A DNA stretch of 64,000 nt from Comamonadaceae bacterium (GTDB taxonomy: Bacteria; Pseudomonadota; Gammaproteobacteria; Burkholderiales; Burkholderiaceae_C): contig CANFJF010000004.1 of NCBI GenBank assembly GCA_947447355.1, forward strand, positions 1 to 64,000. Direction: 5' to 3'. The notes beneath the pieces are model-generated. The model saw only the letters and a program-made list of their open reading frames with translations. It was not told where the DNA came from and searched no databases. A program made the translations under genes and the position numbers. Shown piece after piece: positions 34,954 through 43,915 of this stretch. Position 1 is the stretch's first letter. Each line of letters starts with the position of its first letter.

Positions 34954-35934
34954 TTGCTGGCGCATCGCCAGCCCCGCGTTTTCACCACGCTGCCAACCTT
35001 TCACTTTTCCGCTTTGCGTCGCACTCCTCCTCTCAACCCGCTGCGTGTCTTTGAGACCGTGGCGCGCACCAACAACCTGACGGCTGCCGCGCATGAACTG
35101 CATGTCACCCAGTCGGCAGTCAGCCGGCAGATCGCCGTGCTGGAAGCCTATCTCGGGGTCGAATTGCTGCGGCGCGAACGTCATGGCGTCAGTCTCACAC
35201 GCGTTGGCCAGGCCTATGCAGCGCAAGTGATGCCGGCCTTCGCCGCCATCCAGGCCGCCACCGAAGCACTTCTGCAAGACACCAGCGACGGCGCACTGCG
35301 GCTGCGTACTTACACCACCTTTGCGGCCAAATGGCTGATCCCACGCTTGCCCGACTTTCAGGCCGATGGACTCGGCTTGGAGGTGCGCATCAGCACCGGA
35401 GTGCCTGATGTTGATTTCGACCGCGACCCGGTCGATCTGGCGATTCAGTTTGGTGATGGTCATTGGCCGAATGCGCAGGTCGATTTTCTTTTTTCGGACC
35501 ACATTGAGCCGGTCTGCTCGCCGCGCTTTTTAGCGCAGCATGCCCCGGAGCGACAGCACCCAGAATCCCTCCTGCGTCAACGCTTGCTGGAAGCCCATTA
35601 CCGACGCAACGATTGGGCGCAATGGCTTGCGCTGAACGAGCTCACCGACATGACGACACAGAGCGCGCGTATGAGCTTTAACAGCTCGGTATTGACACTC
35701 CAAGCAGCCGTCGACGGCCTGGGCATCGCCATGGGCCAACCCCGACTGCTGACGTCGGAGCTTGAAAGTGGCTTGCTAGTCCGTCCCTTTGATGGCAGCC
35801 GCTGGGGACCACTGCGCAGCGAGCGCGCTTATTATTTGCTGCGCCCATTGCATCAACGTGAAAGCCCAAAAATCAACGCCTTCAGAGACTGGCTGCTGAA
35901 AACGGTGGCTGCATTGCCACCGCTGGCCGCTTGA
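34954..35934 (+). CDS. LysR-family regulator (GcvA-like)
   Basis: LysR regulator of the GcvA-like group, 326 residues from a TTG. The winged helix is PLNPLRVFETVARTNNLTAAAHELHVTQSAVSRQIAVLE, followed by an effector domain. GcvA-like proteins usually begin MRRLPPLNALRAFE, so a TTG at 35014 (LRRTPPLNPLRVFE) may be the true start; neither has a good ribosome site. It is divergent from the acyl-CoA synthetase operon across about 95 bp and probably regulates it, and converges on Bug receptor 3. Confidence 0.92.
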   Translation: MLAHRQPRVFTTLPTFHFSALRRTPPLNPLRVFETVARTNNLTAAAHELHVTQSAVSRQIAVLEAYLGVELLRRERHGVSLTRVGQAYAAQVMPAFAAIQAATEALLQDTSDGALRLRTYTTFAAKWLIPRLPDFQADGLGLEVRISTGVPDVDFDRDPVDLAIQFGDGHWPNAQVDFLFSDHIEPVCSPRFLAQHAPERQHPESLLRQRLLEAHYRRNDWAQWLALNELTDMTTQSARMSFNSSVLTLQAAVDGLGIAMGQPRLLTSELESGLLVRPFDGSRWGPLRSERAYYLLRPLHQRESPKINAFRDWLLKTVAALPPLAA

Positions 35935-35947
35935 TGTGAGCTGACGC

Positions 35948-36937
35948 TCAATTCAAGCGGAGATTGAGACTCTTGATCAACGCACCATAGCTGCTGCTTT
36001 CGTGGGCCAAATAAGCACGAAACTCTGCCGGCGTGCTGCCCACCACCACGGCACCTTGGGCCATCAGTCTGTCGTTGACGTCCGGTGCGGCCAGTGCTTT
36101 TGCAATTTCGCGCTGCAACTTGTCGACGATCTCGGGAGGCGTTTTGGCCGGTGCGAGCAGGCCACTCCAAGAGTCAATCTCGACCCCTGGCAAGCCAACT
36201 TCAGCCATGGTCGGCACATCTGGCAACTGCGGCAAGCGCTTTGCCGAGGCCACAGCCAAGGCACGCAAACGACCATCCTTGAAATAAGGCACGGCAGACA
36301 AAGAGGTCATGAAACCCATCGAGACCTGACCCCCCATCAGGTCATTGAGCGCTGGGGACGCACCTTTGTAAGGGATATGAATGAGCTTCACCCCGGCCTT
36401 TTGTTGCAACAACTCACCCGCCAGATGTTGAGAGCCCCCCGCACCAGACGATGAAAAACTCAGCTTGCCGGGCTCCTTGCGCGCCATCGTCATCAACTCG
36501 GCCAGCGTCTTGGCGGAATTCGGGGGAACAGCCAAAATACACGGCGCCGACATCACTTGGCTGATAGGCTCAAAGCTGCGCATCGCGTCGAATTTCAAGT
36601 CTTTGTACAGATAACCATTGATGGACAGCGGCGCCGCCGCCATCAACAGCGTCAGCCCATCGGGTGCAGCACGCGCCACTATTTCAGACGCTAAATTGGA
36701 ACCCGCGCCCGGCCGGTTTTCAACCAGGACAGGTTGTCCAAAGACGATCTGCAACTTGGCGGCAACCATTCGGGCCGCCAGGTCGGTGGGGCCGCCAGCA
36801 GAAAAACCCACGATGATTTTGATCGGCGCTGATGGATAGCCATTGGCGCTGCCTTGGGCTTGCGCCAGCGAACTCACGCCGCCGAAACCGAGACACAGTG
36901 AAGCCATCAAGGCCGGAATTTTTTTCATCATCTTCAT
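35948..36937 (-). CDS. Bug-type (TctC) periplasmic receptor 3
   Basis: Third TTT-family solute receptor, 329 residues. Signal peptide MKMMKKIPALMASLCLGFGG...AQA, then YPSAPIKIIVGFSAGGPTDLAARM, VENRPGAGSN, DGLTLLMAAAP and HIPYKGASPALNDLMGGQV. AAGGGA precedes the ATG at 36937; a frame from 36979 adds only an unlikely N-terminus. It lies 42 bp after the acyl-CoA dehydrogenase gene, and the pair is the transport-plus-oxidation half of this set. No TctAB is adjacent. Confidence 0.92.
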   Translation of the reverse strand: MKMMKKIPALMASLCLGFGGVSSLAQAQGSANGYPSAPIKIIVGFSAGGPTDLAARMVAAKLQIVFGQPVLVENRPGAGSNLASEIVARAAPDGLTLLMAAAPLSINGYLYKDLKFDAMRSFEPISQVMSAPCILAVPPNSAKTLAELMTMARKEPGKLSFSSSGAGGSQHLAGELLQQKAGVKLIHIPYKGASPALNDLMGGQVSMGFMTSLSAVPYFKDGRLRALAVASAKRLPQLPDVPTMAEVGLPGVEIDSWSGLLAPAKTPPEIVDKLQREIAKALAAPDVNDRLMAQGAVVVGSTPAEFRAYLAHESSSYGALIKSLNLRLN

Positions 36938-36979
36938 GCTTGTGTCCCTTTTGGTTTTTAATTCTTCAAGCCCATTCAC

Positions 36980-38137
36980 TCAAGCCGAGCGCGACGGTCG
37001 CTGCGAAAAACTACGCTCAAAAACGCCTTCGGCAATTCGGTTTTTCAGCATCTCAATCGAGCCTCCCGCGATCATCCAGCCGCGAATGCGCCGGAGGCAA
37101 TATTCAACGATGGTGTCACGGCTGTAGCCGGTACCGCCCATCGTCTGCAAAGCTTCGTTGGCGACATCCCAGCCGGCCTGATTACACGCCAGCTTGGCCA
37201 TCGCTGTGCTGTGCGCGCTTGGCAGACCATGTTCGCCCTCCATCGCCGCTTTGTAAAGCAACAACTGCGCAGATTCCAGCTTCATCGTCATCTCGGCAAA
37301 CTTCCACTGAATGCCCTGAAATTCGCACAAAGGGCGGTTGAACTGCTTGCGGATCAGCACGTGTTCACGGGCGATATTGAAGCAATGACGACCCAGCGCC
37401 AGTGAGCGCGAGGCATTGCCCAAGCGCTCCACGTTGAAGCCTGAAATTTGCTTTTTGAAGCCACCCACACCGAGTAAAACCTGCGAAGCGGGAATGCGAC
37501 ATTCTTCAAAAAACAGCGGACACCATTGCTCACCACTCATGAAGGCCGATGACTCGCCAATGCTGAAACCGGGCGTGCCGCGCTCGATCAACACAGAGCC
37601 AATGCCCTCGGTGCCGGGGCCGAAACGCAGGTAAATCAGAAACAAGGAAGCGTCCGGGCTGTGCGTCGAAAACACTTTGCTGCCATTGATGACGTAGTCG
37701 TCACCATCGCGGCGGGCACTGGTTTGCAGCTCAGTCACGGCAGAGCCCGCCTCGGGCTCGCTCATGCCGAGCGAGATGAGCTGCTCGCCGCTCAGCAAGC
37801 CTGGCAACCAGCGCGCTTTTTGCGCCGGACTGGCGTATTCGACAAAGGTGCGAATCGGCCCAAAGTTACCCGCCTGCACGATGTCTGCACTCTTGGGGCA
37901 GACCAAGGCGACCTCCTGAATCGCCAGCACAGCGTGCATCAGCGATCCACCCTGCCCGCCGTCTTCCTCGGAAAAGGCAATGCCTAACAAACCTTGCGCC
38001 GCCAGCTGACGCGCGACGTCGACTGGATAAACGCTGGAATGGGCGAGCTGCAAAGCGCCGTCGGCCAGTTTTGATTGTGCGAAACGACGCACCGAATCCG
38101 CAAAGCTGGTGTGCTCTTCGCTCAGATTGAAATCCAT
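36980..38137 (-). CDS. Acyl-CoA dehydrogenase
   Basis: FAD acyl-CoA dehydrogenase, 385 residues, starting MDFNLSEEHTSFADSVRRFAQ. It has the flavin/substrate motif LGMSEPEAGSAVTELQTSARRDGDDYVINGSKVFST and the C-terminal MGGTGYSRDTIVEYCLRRIRGWMIAGGSIEMLKNRIA, typical of the family. It inserts a 2,3 double bond in an acyl-CoA, probably the product of the ADP-forming synthetase nearby. GGAGAA precedes the ATG; a longer frame to 38167 lacks family support. It is divergent from the MmgE/PrpD gene. Confidence 0.94.
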   Translation of the reverse strand: MDFNLSEEHTSFADSVRRFAQSKLADGALQLAHSSVYPVDVARQLAAQGLLGIAFSEEDGGQGGSLMHAVLAIQEVALVCPKSADIVQAGNFGPIRTFVEYASPAQKARWLPGLLSGEQLISLGMSEPEAGSAVTELQTSARRDGDDYVINGSKVFSTHSPDASLFLIYLRFGPGTEGIGSVLIERGTPGFSIGESSAFMSGEQWCPLFFEECRIPASQVLLGVGGFKKQISGFNVERLGNASRSLALGRHCFNIAREHVLIRKQFNRPLCEFQGIQWKFAEMTMKLESAQLLLYKAAMEGEHGLPSAHSTAMAKLACNQAGWDVANEALQTMGGTGYSRDTIVEYCLRRIRGWMIAGGSIEMLKNRIAEGVFERSFSQRPSRSA

Positions 38138-38376
38138 AGGTTCTCCAAGATGGCTTGCGCCAAACAAATACGACGGCCTGATTTTGTTTCCGCGACGACG
38201 CTTTGAGAGCTTCAGATTGCACCAGTAGTCATGAGGTAAGGTTATGTCTTGAGACCAATTTCAGCCCCAAGCCGACAGAAAACTCATGGCAAGGCCACAA
38301 ATGCGCATTGCCAACGTCGGGGATGTGAGGCAAAAATAAGCTTTTAAAAATAATTTCTTTTTAGACGGCACGACGC

Positions 38377-39717
38377 ATGACCACCACGACCCAAACTTTT
38401 GCGGCATTTGCTTGCAACCTGAACCGACAGCCGCTCGCGCCCGACGTCATTCACCACGCCAAACGCGCCGTGATCGACTGGTACGCGGCATGGCTGCCAG
38501 GCGCCGTGGTGGAACCGGCCACCCGACTCGAGCAGGCGCTGGCAGAAGATCTAGACCGCGGCAACGCAAAACTCGCGCTTGGGCGCGCTGCCAGTACCCG
38601 CACCGCCGCCTTGATCAATGGCACCGCAGCGCATACGGCGGAAGTCGATGACATTTACCGCGAAGCGATTTACCACCCTGGCGCGCCGACCATCGCCGCG
38701 GCTTGGGCCGTCGGCCAAGAGCAGCAAGCCAGCGGCCTGCAGGTGCTCAAGGCCGTAGTGGCCGGTTACGAAATTTCGACCCGCATCGGCGCCGCACTGG
38801 GCCGCGCTCATTACCAGTATTGGCACAACACCGGCACGGTCGGCAGCTTTGGCGCAGCAGCGGCAGCGGCTACTTTGTACGAGCTTGAACCTGCACCCTA
38901 CGCGCATGCCTTGGCGACCGTCGGCACTTTTGCAGCGGGCTTGCAGCAGGCCTTTCGCATGGATTCGATGTCGAAACCCTTGCACGCAGGACGGGCGGCC
39001 GAAGCCGGTGTGCTGGCGGCGCAGATGGCGCGCGCTGGCGTCACCGGGTCGCTGGATATTCTGGAGGGCGACGCCGGCTTGGGCCGCGCCATGAGCAATG
39101 GACCTGACTGGCTGGCAGCGGTCGCCACGCTCGGACGCGATTTTCATGTGACGCGCATGACCTTCAAGACCCACGCCTGCTGCGGCCATACCTTTGCCCC
39201 GATCGACGGTGCACTGGCCTTGCAACGGCAACTCGGCATCCGGGCTGACGACATCGAGACACTTCGCATCAGCACTTACCGTCCGGCACTGGACGTGGCC
39301 GGTAATCCCAATCCACAGACGGCGGCTGAAGCCCGCTTCAGCGTGCCCTACGTGGTGGCCACAGCGTTGCTGTATGGGAGTGTGCGCTTGTCGGCGTTTG
39401 ATGCCAGCCGACTGGCCGACCCGGCCATTCGTCAATTGATGCAACGCATTGAACTGTGTGTTGATCCAGCGATCGATGCCGCGTTCCCGGGCAAACGCGC
39501 CGCACACATCCACATTCAAACCCGCGATGGTCGCAGCGGTGAGCACCTGCAACCGACCCGCAAAGGCGATCCCGAAGAACCCCTGAGCGACACCGATCTG
39601 GACGACAAGTTCATGGAACTGGCCAGCCCCGTCATTGGCGACGCAACGGCTCGCCAGCTCCTCCACATCTTGTGGGCACTGGATGTCCAGCAAGACATCC
39701 GATCCCTGCAGCGCTGA
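38377..39717 (+). CDS. MmgE/PrpD family protein 1
   Basis: MmgE/PrpD-family protein, 446 residues (members include 2-methylcitrate dehydratase, cis-aconitate decarboxylase and iminodisuccinate epimerase). Family marks: LINGTAAHTAEVDDIYREAIYHPGAPTIAAAWAV, VVAGYEISTRIGAALGRAHY, WHNTGTVGSFGAAAAAA, KPLHAGRAAEAGVLAAQMA and FKTHACCGHTFAPIDGAL. It acts on a polar carboxylic acid by dehydration, isomerisation or epimerisation. It stands alone between the acyl-CoA dehydrogenase (divergent) and iclR (convergent); two more family members lie 10 kb downstream. Confidence 0.92.
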   Translation: MTTTTQTFAAFACNLNRQPLAPDVIHHAKRAVIDWYAAWLPGAVVEPATRLEQALAEDLDRGNAKLALGRAASTRTAALINGTAAHTAEVDDIYREAIYHPGAPTIAAAWAVGQEQQASGLQVLKAVVAGYEISTRIGAALGRAHYQYWHNTGTVGSFGAAAAAATLYELEPAPYAHALATVGTFAAGLQQAFRMDSMSKPLHAGRAAEAGVLAAQMARAGVTGSLDILEGDAGLGRAMSNGPDWLAAVATLGRDFHVTRMTFKTHACCGHTFAPIDGALALQRQLGIRADDIETLRISTYRPALDVAGNPNPQTAAEARFSVPYVVATALLYGSVRLSAFDASRLADPAIRQLMQRIELCVDPAIDAAFPGKRAAHIHIQTRDGRSGEHLQPTRKGDPEEPLSDTDLDDKFMELASPVIGDATARQLLHILWALDVQQDIRSLQR

Positions 39718-39738
39718 ATCACTGGCGGTAACCCGCCG

Positions 39739-40584
39739 TCACACCCCCAGCCGCATCCTTTCGTAGGCGTTGCTGTTGAGCTGAATGGACAACTCCTCCG
39801 CATACTTTTGCAGCAGAGCGATCTGGGCTGGGTGCGGTGGGTCAGGGATTTCCTGCACCGAACCCACGATGCCGAGCGAGCCGGCAAGCACATTGTCGTC
39901 CCGAAAAACAGGCACCACGACCGTGTTGATGCCCACCATCATTTCCCCCGCAGCGTAGTCATAGAGCCGCTGGCGGATCAGCGGCAACCGGGCTAAAACG
40001 CTCTCGCGATCAATCAGAGAGCTGTCGGTTTCGGGCAGTAGCGCACTCGACAACAGCGCTTGCTGTGCCTCAGCTGAGGCATACGCCAGCGTCAGCCGCC
40101 CAAAGGCTGAGCAATGCGGCAAAGGCCGGTTTCCGGGCTTCACCGAGATGCAAATCCGTGCATAAATATTGTCCGCGGTGGCAATGACCATTGGCTGATC
40201 ATTGATCGGAATGGCCAAAACGGCCGTCTGCCGCAGTTCGTCGCGCAACTTGATCAGATACGGCTCCGCACGGTAGCGCAGATCGAATTGCGCCCCCGCC
40301 GCCTCCCCGAGTTGAAACAGGCGCCATCCGAGCCGATAGCGTTCAGTCGCGTGCTCCTGCTCGACGATCCCCATCTCTTTGAGGGTGGCCAGATGCCGGT
40401 GGATGCGGGGTTTGGTCTCCCCCATCTTGTCGGCCAGTTCCGTGATGCGCATGGCACGCCGTGCCAGTGCCATCTCGTTGAGCATGCGCATGGCCACTTT
40501 GACAGCATCCACTGAGTTCGGTTTACGCAGGGCGGAACCCCTGCGTGCCTTCAAGGGTGTCGTTTGAGAGTCAGATGTAGGCAT
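39739..40584 (-). CDS. IclR-family transcriptional regulator
   Basis: IclR regulator, 281 residues. A winged helix-turn-helix at about 25-90 (RRAMRITELADKMGETKPRIHRHLATLKEMGIVEQE) is followed by a GAF-like effector domain (about 105-275, with LPHCSAFGRLTLAYA). The ATG giving MPTSDSQTT is three bases inside a possible TTG. It is divergent from the G3E GTPase gene heading the forward catabolic operon, with 150 bp between, and is the best candidate regulator of that operon. Confidence 0.92.
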   Translation of the reverse strand: MPTSDSQTTPLKARRGSALRKPNSVDAVKVAMRMLNEMALARRAMRITELADKMGETKPRIHRHLATLKEMGIVEQEHATERYRLGWRLFQLGEAAGAQFDLRYRAEPYLIKLRDELRQTAVLAIPINDQPMVIATADNIYARICISVKPGNRPLPHCSAFGRLTLAYASAEAQQALLSSALLPETDSSLIDRESVLARLPLIRQRLYDYAAGEMMVGINTVVVPVFRDDNVLAGSLGIVGSVQEIPDPPHPAQIALLQKYAEELSIQLNSNAYERMRLGV

Positions 40585-40737
40585 CAATATTGCTTATAAA
40601 TATATTTCAACAAAGCACAAATAATACGGATGAACAGTACTTCGCGCCATGCTAGAGTCGTCTAGCGTAATAGAATTTCGCAGAGCGTAAAAATAACTTC
40701 CGAAAAATTCATCCCTGAGTCCTGTGTTAATCCATCC
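40585..40737. promoter_or_regulatory. Divergent control region, iclR / catabolic operon
   Basis: A+T-rich 150-bp gap between the divergent iclR and G3E GTPase genes. It contains imperfect dyads, for example GAATTTCG and CGAAAAATTC flanking about 24 bases near 40671-40712. Operon promoters and the IclR operator should be here, but no -35/-10 pair is clear enough to assign. Confidence 0.5.
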
Positions 40738-41775
40738 ATGATCGTTTTTGACTTGCTCACCGGCTTTCTCGGCAGTGGAAAAACCACCCTGCTGAACGCC
40801 TTCCTGAAAACGGGGGCAGGGACAGACACGGCCGTCATCGTCAATGAATTCGGGGCTATTGGCCTAGATCAACTGCTTTACAAAGAGCTTTCCGAAGACG
40901 TCTACCTGCTGGACTCCGGTTGCCTGTGCTGCACCGTGACCCACTCGCTGCGCGAGACCTTGCTGGAAATTAAGAACCTCTCCAACCGACTCGGGCGCCC
41001 GCCCTTGCAACGCGTGGTCATCGAGACCACCGGCCTGGCCGACCCGCTGCCGGTTTTGCACGCCCTGCTTGGCGACAAGGCCTTGATGCCCCACTTTAGG
41101 CTCGGGCAAGTCATCACCACCGTTGATGCGGTGCAAGGCGCAGCGCAACTGGTGCAGCACATGGAGTCCCGCCGCCAAGCCAGCGTCGCCGAGCATTTGG
41201 TCATCACAAAAACTGACATGGCGAACCCCGACCAGCTGCAATCACTGAGACAACACCTGCATCAAATCAACCCACGGGCGCAGGTCACGGAATCGGTGGA
41301 CGGACATGCCGCAGCGTCAGTGTTCAGCACGGCGGTTGGTGACCGCAGCCTGCAACTCCTGCCCACCGCAACTTTCTTCATCCCTGGCACCTCCGCTCCG
41401 CGCGGCGTCTTGACCCACGGTAGCGGCAGCGACATCGGCTCATGGAGCACGTTCACCGACATCCGGCCAACCTGGGTCGGCATCGCGGCGTGGTGGAACT
41501 TGCTCATCCTACAGTTCGGCAACCAGTTGCTGCGCTGCAAGGGGTTGCTGTCAGTGAACGATGCACGTCCCTTCGTCCTGATTCAAGGTGTCGGCAAGGT
41601 CTTCCACTCTCCGACCTTCTTGCCCACATGGCCAGACGCCGATCCGCGGGGGCGTATTGTTTGTATTGGCTCAAAGCTCGACCCGGTCTGGTTACAGGCC
41701 AGTTTGCGTGCACTGACCATCACAGAAGCATCGGCACGCCCCCAAAACCTGAACGAATTGAACGATTGTTTTTAA
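40738..41775 (+). CDS. G3E (CobW/COG0523) GTPase, putative metallochaperone
   Basis: P-loop GTPase of the COG0523/CobW branch of the G3E family, 345 residues. Walker A GFLGSGKTT (9-17), the metal-binding GCLCC motif (Cys62, Cys64, Cys65) of CxCC type, VIETTGLADP switch region, base-recognition TKTD, and a C-terminal CobW_C domain (WSTFTDIRPTWVGIAAWW...). Members such as ZNG1 insert zinc or other metals into client enzymes. It is first in the operon and lies 13 bp before a dihydropyrimidinase-like metalloenzyme, its obvious candidate client. Confidence 0.92.
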   Translation: MIVFDLLTGFLGSGKTTLLNAFLKTGAGTDTAVIVNEFGAIGLDQLLYKELSEDVYLLDSGCLCCTVTHSLRETLLEIKNLSNRLGRPPLQRVVIETTGLADPLPVLHALLGDKALMPHFRLGQVITTVDAVQGAAQLVQHMESRRQASVAEHLVITKTDMANPDQLQSLRQHLHQINPRAQVTESVDGHAAASVFSTAVGDRSLQLLPTATFFIPGTSAPRGVLTHGSGSDIGSWSTFTDIRPTWVGIAAWWNLLILQFGNQLLRCKGLLSVNDARPFVLIQGVGKVFHSPTFLPTWPDADPRGRIVCIGSKLDPVWLQASLRALTITEASARPQNLNELNDCF

Positions 41776-41788
41776 GGAACACACAACC

Positions 41789-43183
41789 ATGACGACTGCG
41801 GAATTCGTACTGCGAGACGGTACTTTGGTGGATGCGACGACGGACGGAACCACCATGGACTTGCTGATTCGTGACGGCAAAATTGTCGGCCACCTGGCGC
41901 CCGGCACACCGGTTGACGCCTCGATCCCCGTCAAGTCGGCCAAGGGCCTCCACGTCTTTCCGGGACTCATCGATGCGCATGTGCACTTCGGTTTCGGCGA
42001 GAAGATCACCGAGTATGAAACCGAGACCATCTATGCCGCGCAGGGCGGCTTCACCACGGTACTCGGTTACTTCCTGAACAACGAAGCCTATGCGGATGTG
42101 TTTCAGCGCGAGCAGGGCTATGCCAAAACGCGCGCGTATATCGACTACGCCTTTCACTTCAGCACGGCCAATGAAGAACACATCAAAGAACTGGCGGACT
42201 ACGTCAAGACCTACGGCGTCACCTCGTTCAAGTACTTCATGAACTTCAAGGGTGAAGAAGGCCGCTATCTGGGCCTGGACGGCACCGATGACGGCTACTT
42301 CTACGAGCTGCTCGCCAAGGCGGCCTCCTTGGGTGACATCAAGGTGGTCTGCCACACTGAGAACATCGAGATCGTCAACCGCATTCGCAGCCGGATCCAA
42401 GCCGAAGGTGGCTCAACACTGAAAGATTGGTCAATGGCCAAGCCGGCCTTCACGGAAGCCGAAAGCTCGTTACGCGCCATGTATTTTGCCGAGCACTTGG
42501 GCGCGCAAATCTACATTCCGCACATCAGTACACGACTGGCGCTTGATGAAGTCCGCAAATGGCGCAGCCGTTATGACAAAATTTTTGTCGAAACCTGTCC
42601 GCATTACCTGACCCACACCGAAGACTCCGATCTGGGCGGCATGGGCAAAGCCAATCCCCCGTTCCGCAGCGCTGACGATGTCGACGCCATGTGGGAAGGT
42701 TTGCGCGATGGGTCGATCAACGTGGTCGCCTCCGACCATTGCCCACGTAAACGGGTCACCAAAGACAAACCCCTTTGGCTGGCGTCGCAGGGGTTCCCCG
42801 GCACCGCCACCATCCTACCGGTGCTGCTGCACGAGGGTTACCACAAGGGACGTCTGAGCCTGCGCCGAATCGCTGAAGTACTGACCTCGGCACCAGCTCG
42901 AATTTTCAATGTCGCCCCCGCCAAAGGCAGCCTGGAAGTGGGCAGCGATGCAGACATCACGCTGGTCGATATCAACCTGGCGCGCGTGGTGAACCCCGCT
43001 GAGCTGGGCTCCTACTCTGACTACAGCTTGTACGAAGGCCAGACGTTCAAGGGTTGGCCTGTCGAAACGATCGTGCGGGGGAAGACCGTCATGGCCAACG
43101 GCAAGATCACCGGACAGCCTGGCTACGGCAGCTATATCTTCCGCTCACTCTCTACACCCACCACCACAGGAGCATCAACATGA
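41789..43183 (+). CDS. Dihydropyrimidinase/hydantoinase-like amidohydrolase
   Basis: Cyclic amidohydrolase of the dihydropyrimidinase/hydantoinase/allantoinase superfamily, 464 residues. The binuclear metal site is complete: His64 and His66 (DAHVHFG), Lys148 in TSFKYFMNF (the carbamylated lysine), His189 (VCHTEN), His245 (IPHIST) and Asp316 (ASDHCPR). It hydrolyses a cyclic amide bond in a ring such as dihydropyrimidine, hydantoin or imide. AAGGA precedes the ATG. The next gene overlaps it by ATGA and encodes an amidase-type hydrolase suited to the ring-opened product. Confidence 0.93.
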   Translation: MTTAEFVLRDGTLVDATTDGTTMDLLIRDGKIVGHLAPGTPVDASIPVKSAKGLHVFPGLIDAHVHFGFGEKITEYETETIYAAQGGFTTVLGYFLNNEAYADVFQREQGYAKTRAYIDYAFHFSTANEEHIKELADYVKTYGVTSFKYFMNFKGEEGRYLGLDGTDDGYFYELLAKAASLGDIKVVCHTENIEIVNRIRSRIQAEGGSTLKDWSMAKPAFTEAESSLRAMYFAEHLGAQIYIPHISTRLALDEVRKWRSRYDKIFVETCPHYLTHTEDSDLGGMGKANPPFRSADDVDAMWEGLRDGSINVVASDHCPRKRVTKDKPLWLASQGFPGTATILPVLLHEGYHKGRLSLRRIAEVLTSAPARIFNVAPAKGSLEVGSDADITLVDINLARVVNPAELGSYSDYSLYEGQTFKGWPVETIVRGKTVMANGKITGQPGYGSYIFRSLSTPTTTGAST

Positions 43184-43854
43184 AACCATGGGACGGCATC
43201 ATCAGCGAAGAAGAGCAACGGGCTTACCGCGCAGCCGGTTTCGGACGTCCGACCGGTGTCGGCAAGCGCCCCGCCCTGTTGATCATTGACGTGCAATACC
43301 GCACCACGGGAACCACACCACTGCCTTTCTTTGAGGCGATCAAGGAATTCCCCACCAGCTGCGGTGATGTGGCCTGGAAAGCCGTTGACAACATCAAGCT
43401 GTTGGTCGACGAATTTCGACAGCGCGGCTGGCCCGTCTTGTACCCGCATGTGGCGCCCAAGAACAAAAATGAAGGCGGACGTCTGGCCGAAAAAGTGCCG
43501 GCCATCATGAACATTCCGGCGCATGGCTACGAGTTTGTCAAGGAAATCGCGCCGCAACCGGGCGATGTGTTACTACCCAAAAAACATCCCAGCGCTTTTT
43601 TCGCCACAGCCCTGACAAGTCACCTGATCGATCTACAAGCAGACACACTGGTGATCACCGGCTGCAGCACCAGCGGCTGCGTGCGGTCCAGCGTGGTCGA
43701 CGCCTTCGCCCTGAACTTCAAAGTATTGGTGCCGCAGGACGCGGTCTATGACCGGAGTCGTGTCTCCCACGCGGTCAACCTGTTTGACATGGCCGAGAAA
43801 TATGCCGATGTCGCCACCACCACTGAAACACTAGAAACCTTGCGAAAAATTTGA
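43180..43854 (+). CDS. Isochorismatase-fold amidohydrolase (N-carbamoylsarcosine amidase-like)
   Basis: Cysteine hydrolase of the isochorismatase-like family, 224 residues. The catalytic triad is Asp37 (LLIIDVQ), Lys134 (LPKKHPSAFFAT) and Cys167 (GCSTSGCVRSS). The order and the long N-terminal part (WDGIISEEEQRAYRAAGFGRPTGVGKRP) resemble N-carbamoylsarcosine amidase and maleamate amidase. It should release ammonia and/or CO2 from a carbamoyl or half-amide. The ATG overlaps the upstream stop (ATGA) and has AGGAG seven bases before it. Together the pair parallels hydantoinase-carbamoylase or imidase-half-amidase systems. Confidence 0.92.
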   Translation: MKPWDGIISEEEQRAYRAAGFGRPTGVGKRPALLIIDVQYRTTGTTPLPFFEAIKEFPTSCGDVAWKAVDNIKLLVDEFRQRGWPVLYPHVAPKNKNEGGRLAEKVPAIMNIPAHGYEFVKEIAPQPGDVLLPKKHPSAFFATALTSHLIDLQADTLVITGCSTSGCVRSSVVDAFALNFKVLVPQDAVYDRSRVSHAVNLFDMAEKYADVATTTETLETLRKI

Positions 43855-43864
43855 TGTCCCTCGT

Positions 43865-43892
43865 GGCGGCCAAATCCGGCCGTCTTTTTATT
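43865..43892 (+). terminator. Intra-operon attenuator-like terminator
   Basis: GGCGGCC and GGCCGTC pair (one G-U) around AAATCC and are followed by TTTTTATT. It lies between the amidohydrolase pair and the ABC receptor gene in the same direction, so it should only partly end transcription or mark a separate transport transcript. Confidence 0.75.
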
Positions 43893-43915
43893 GTTCCAAC
43901 TGTCCTGGAAAGAAA

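Noticed and set aside
38551-39693. Reverse open frame (380 codons) inside MmgE/PrpD gene 1
   Set aside because: Antisense shadow; the forward frame carries clear MmgE/PrpD motifs.
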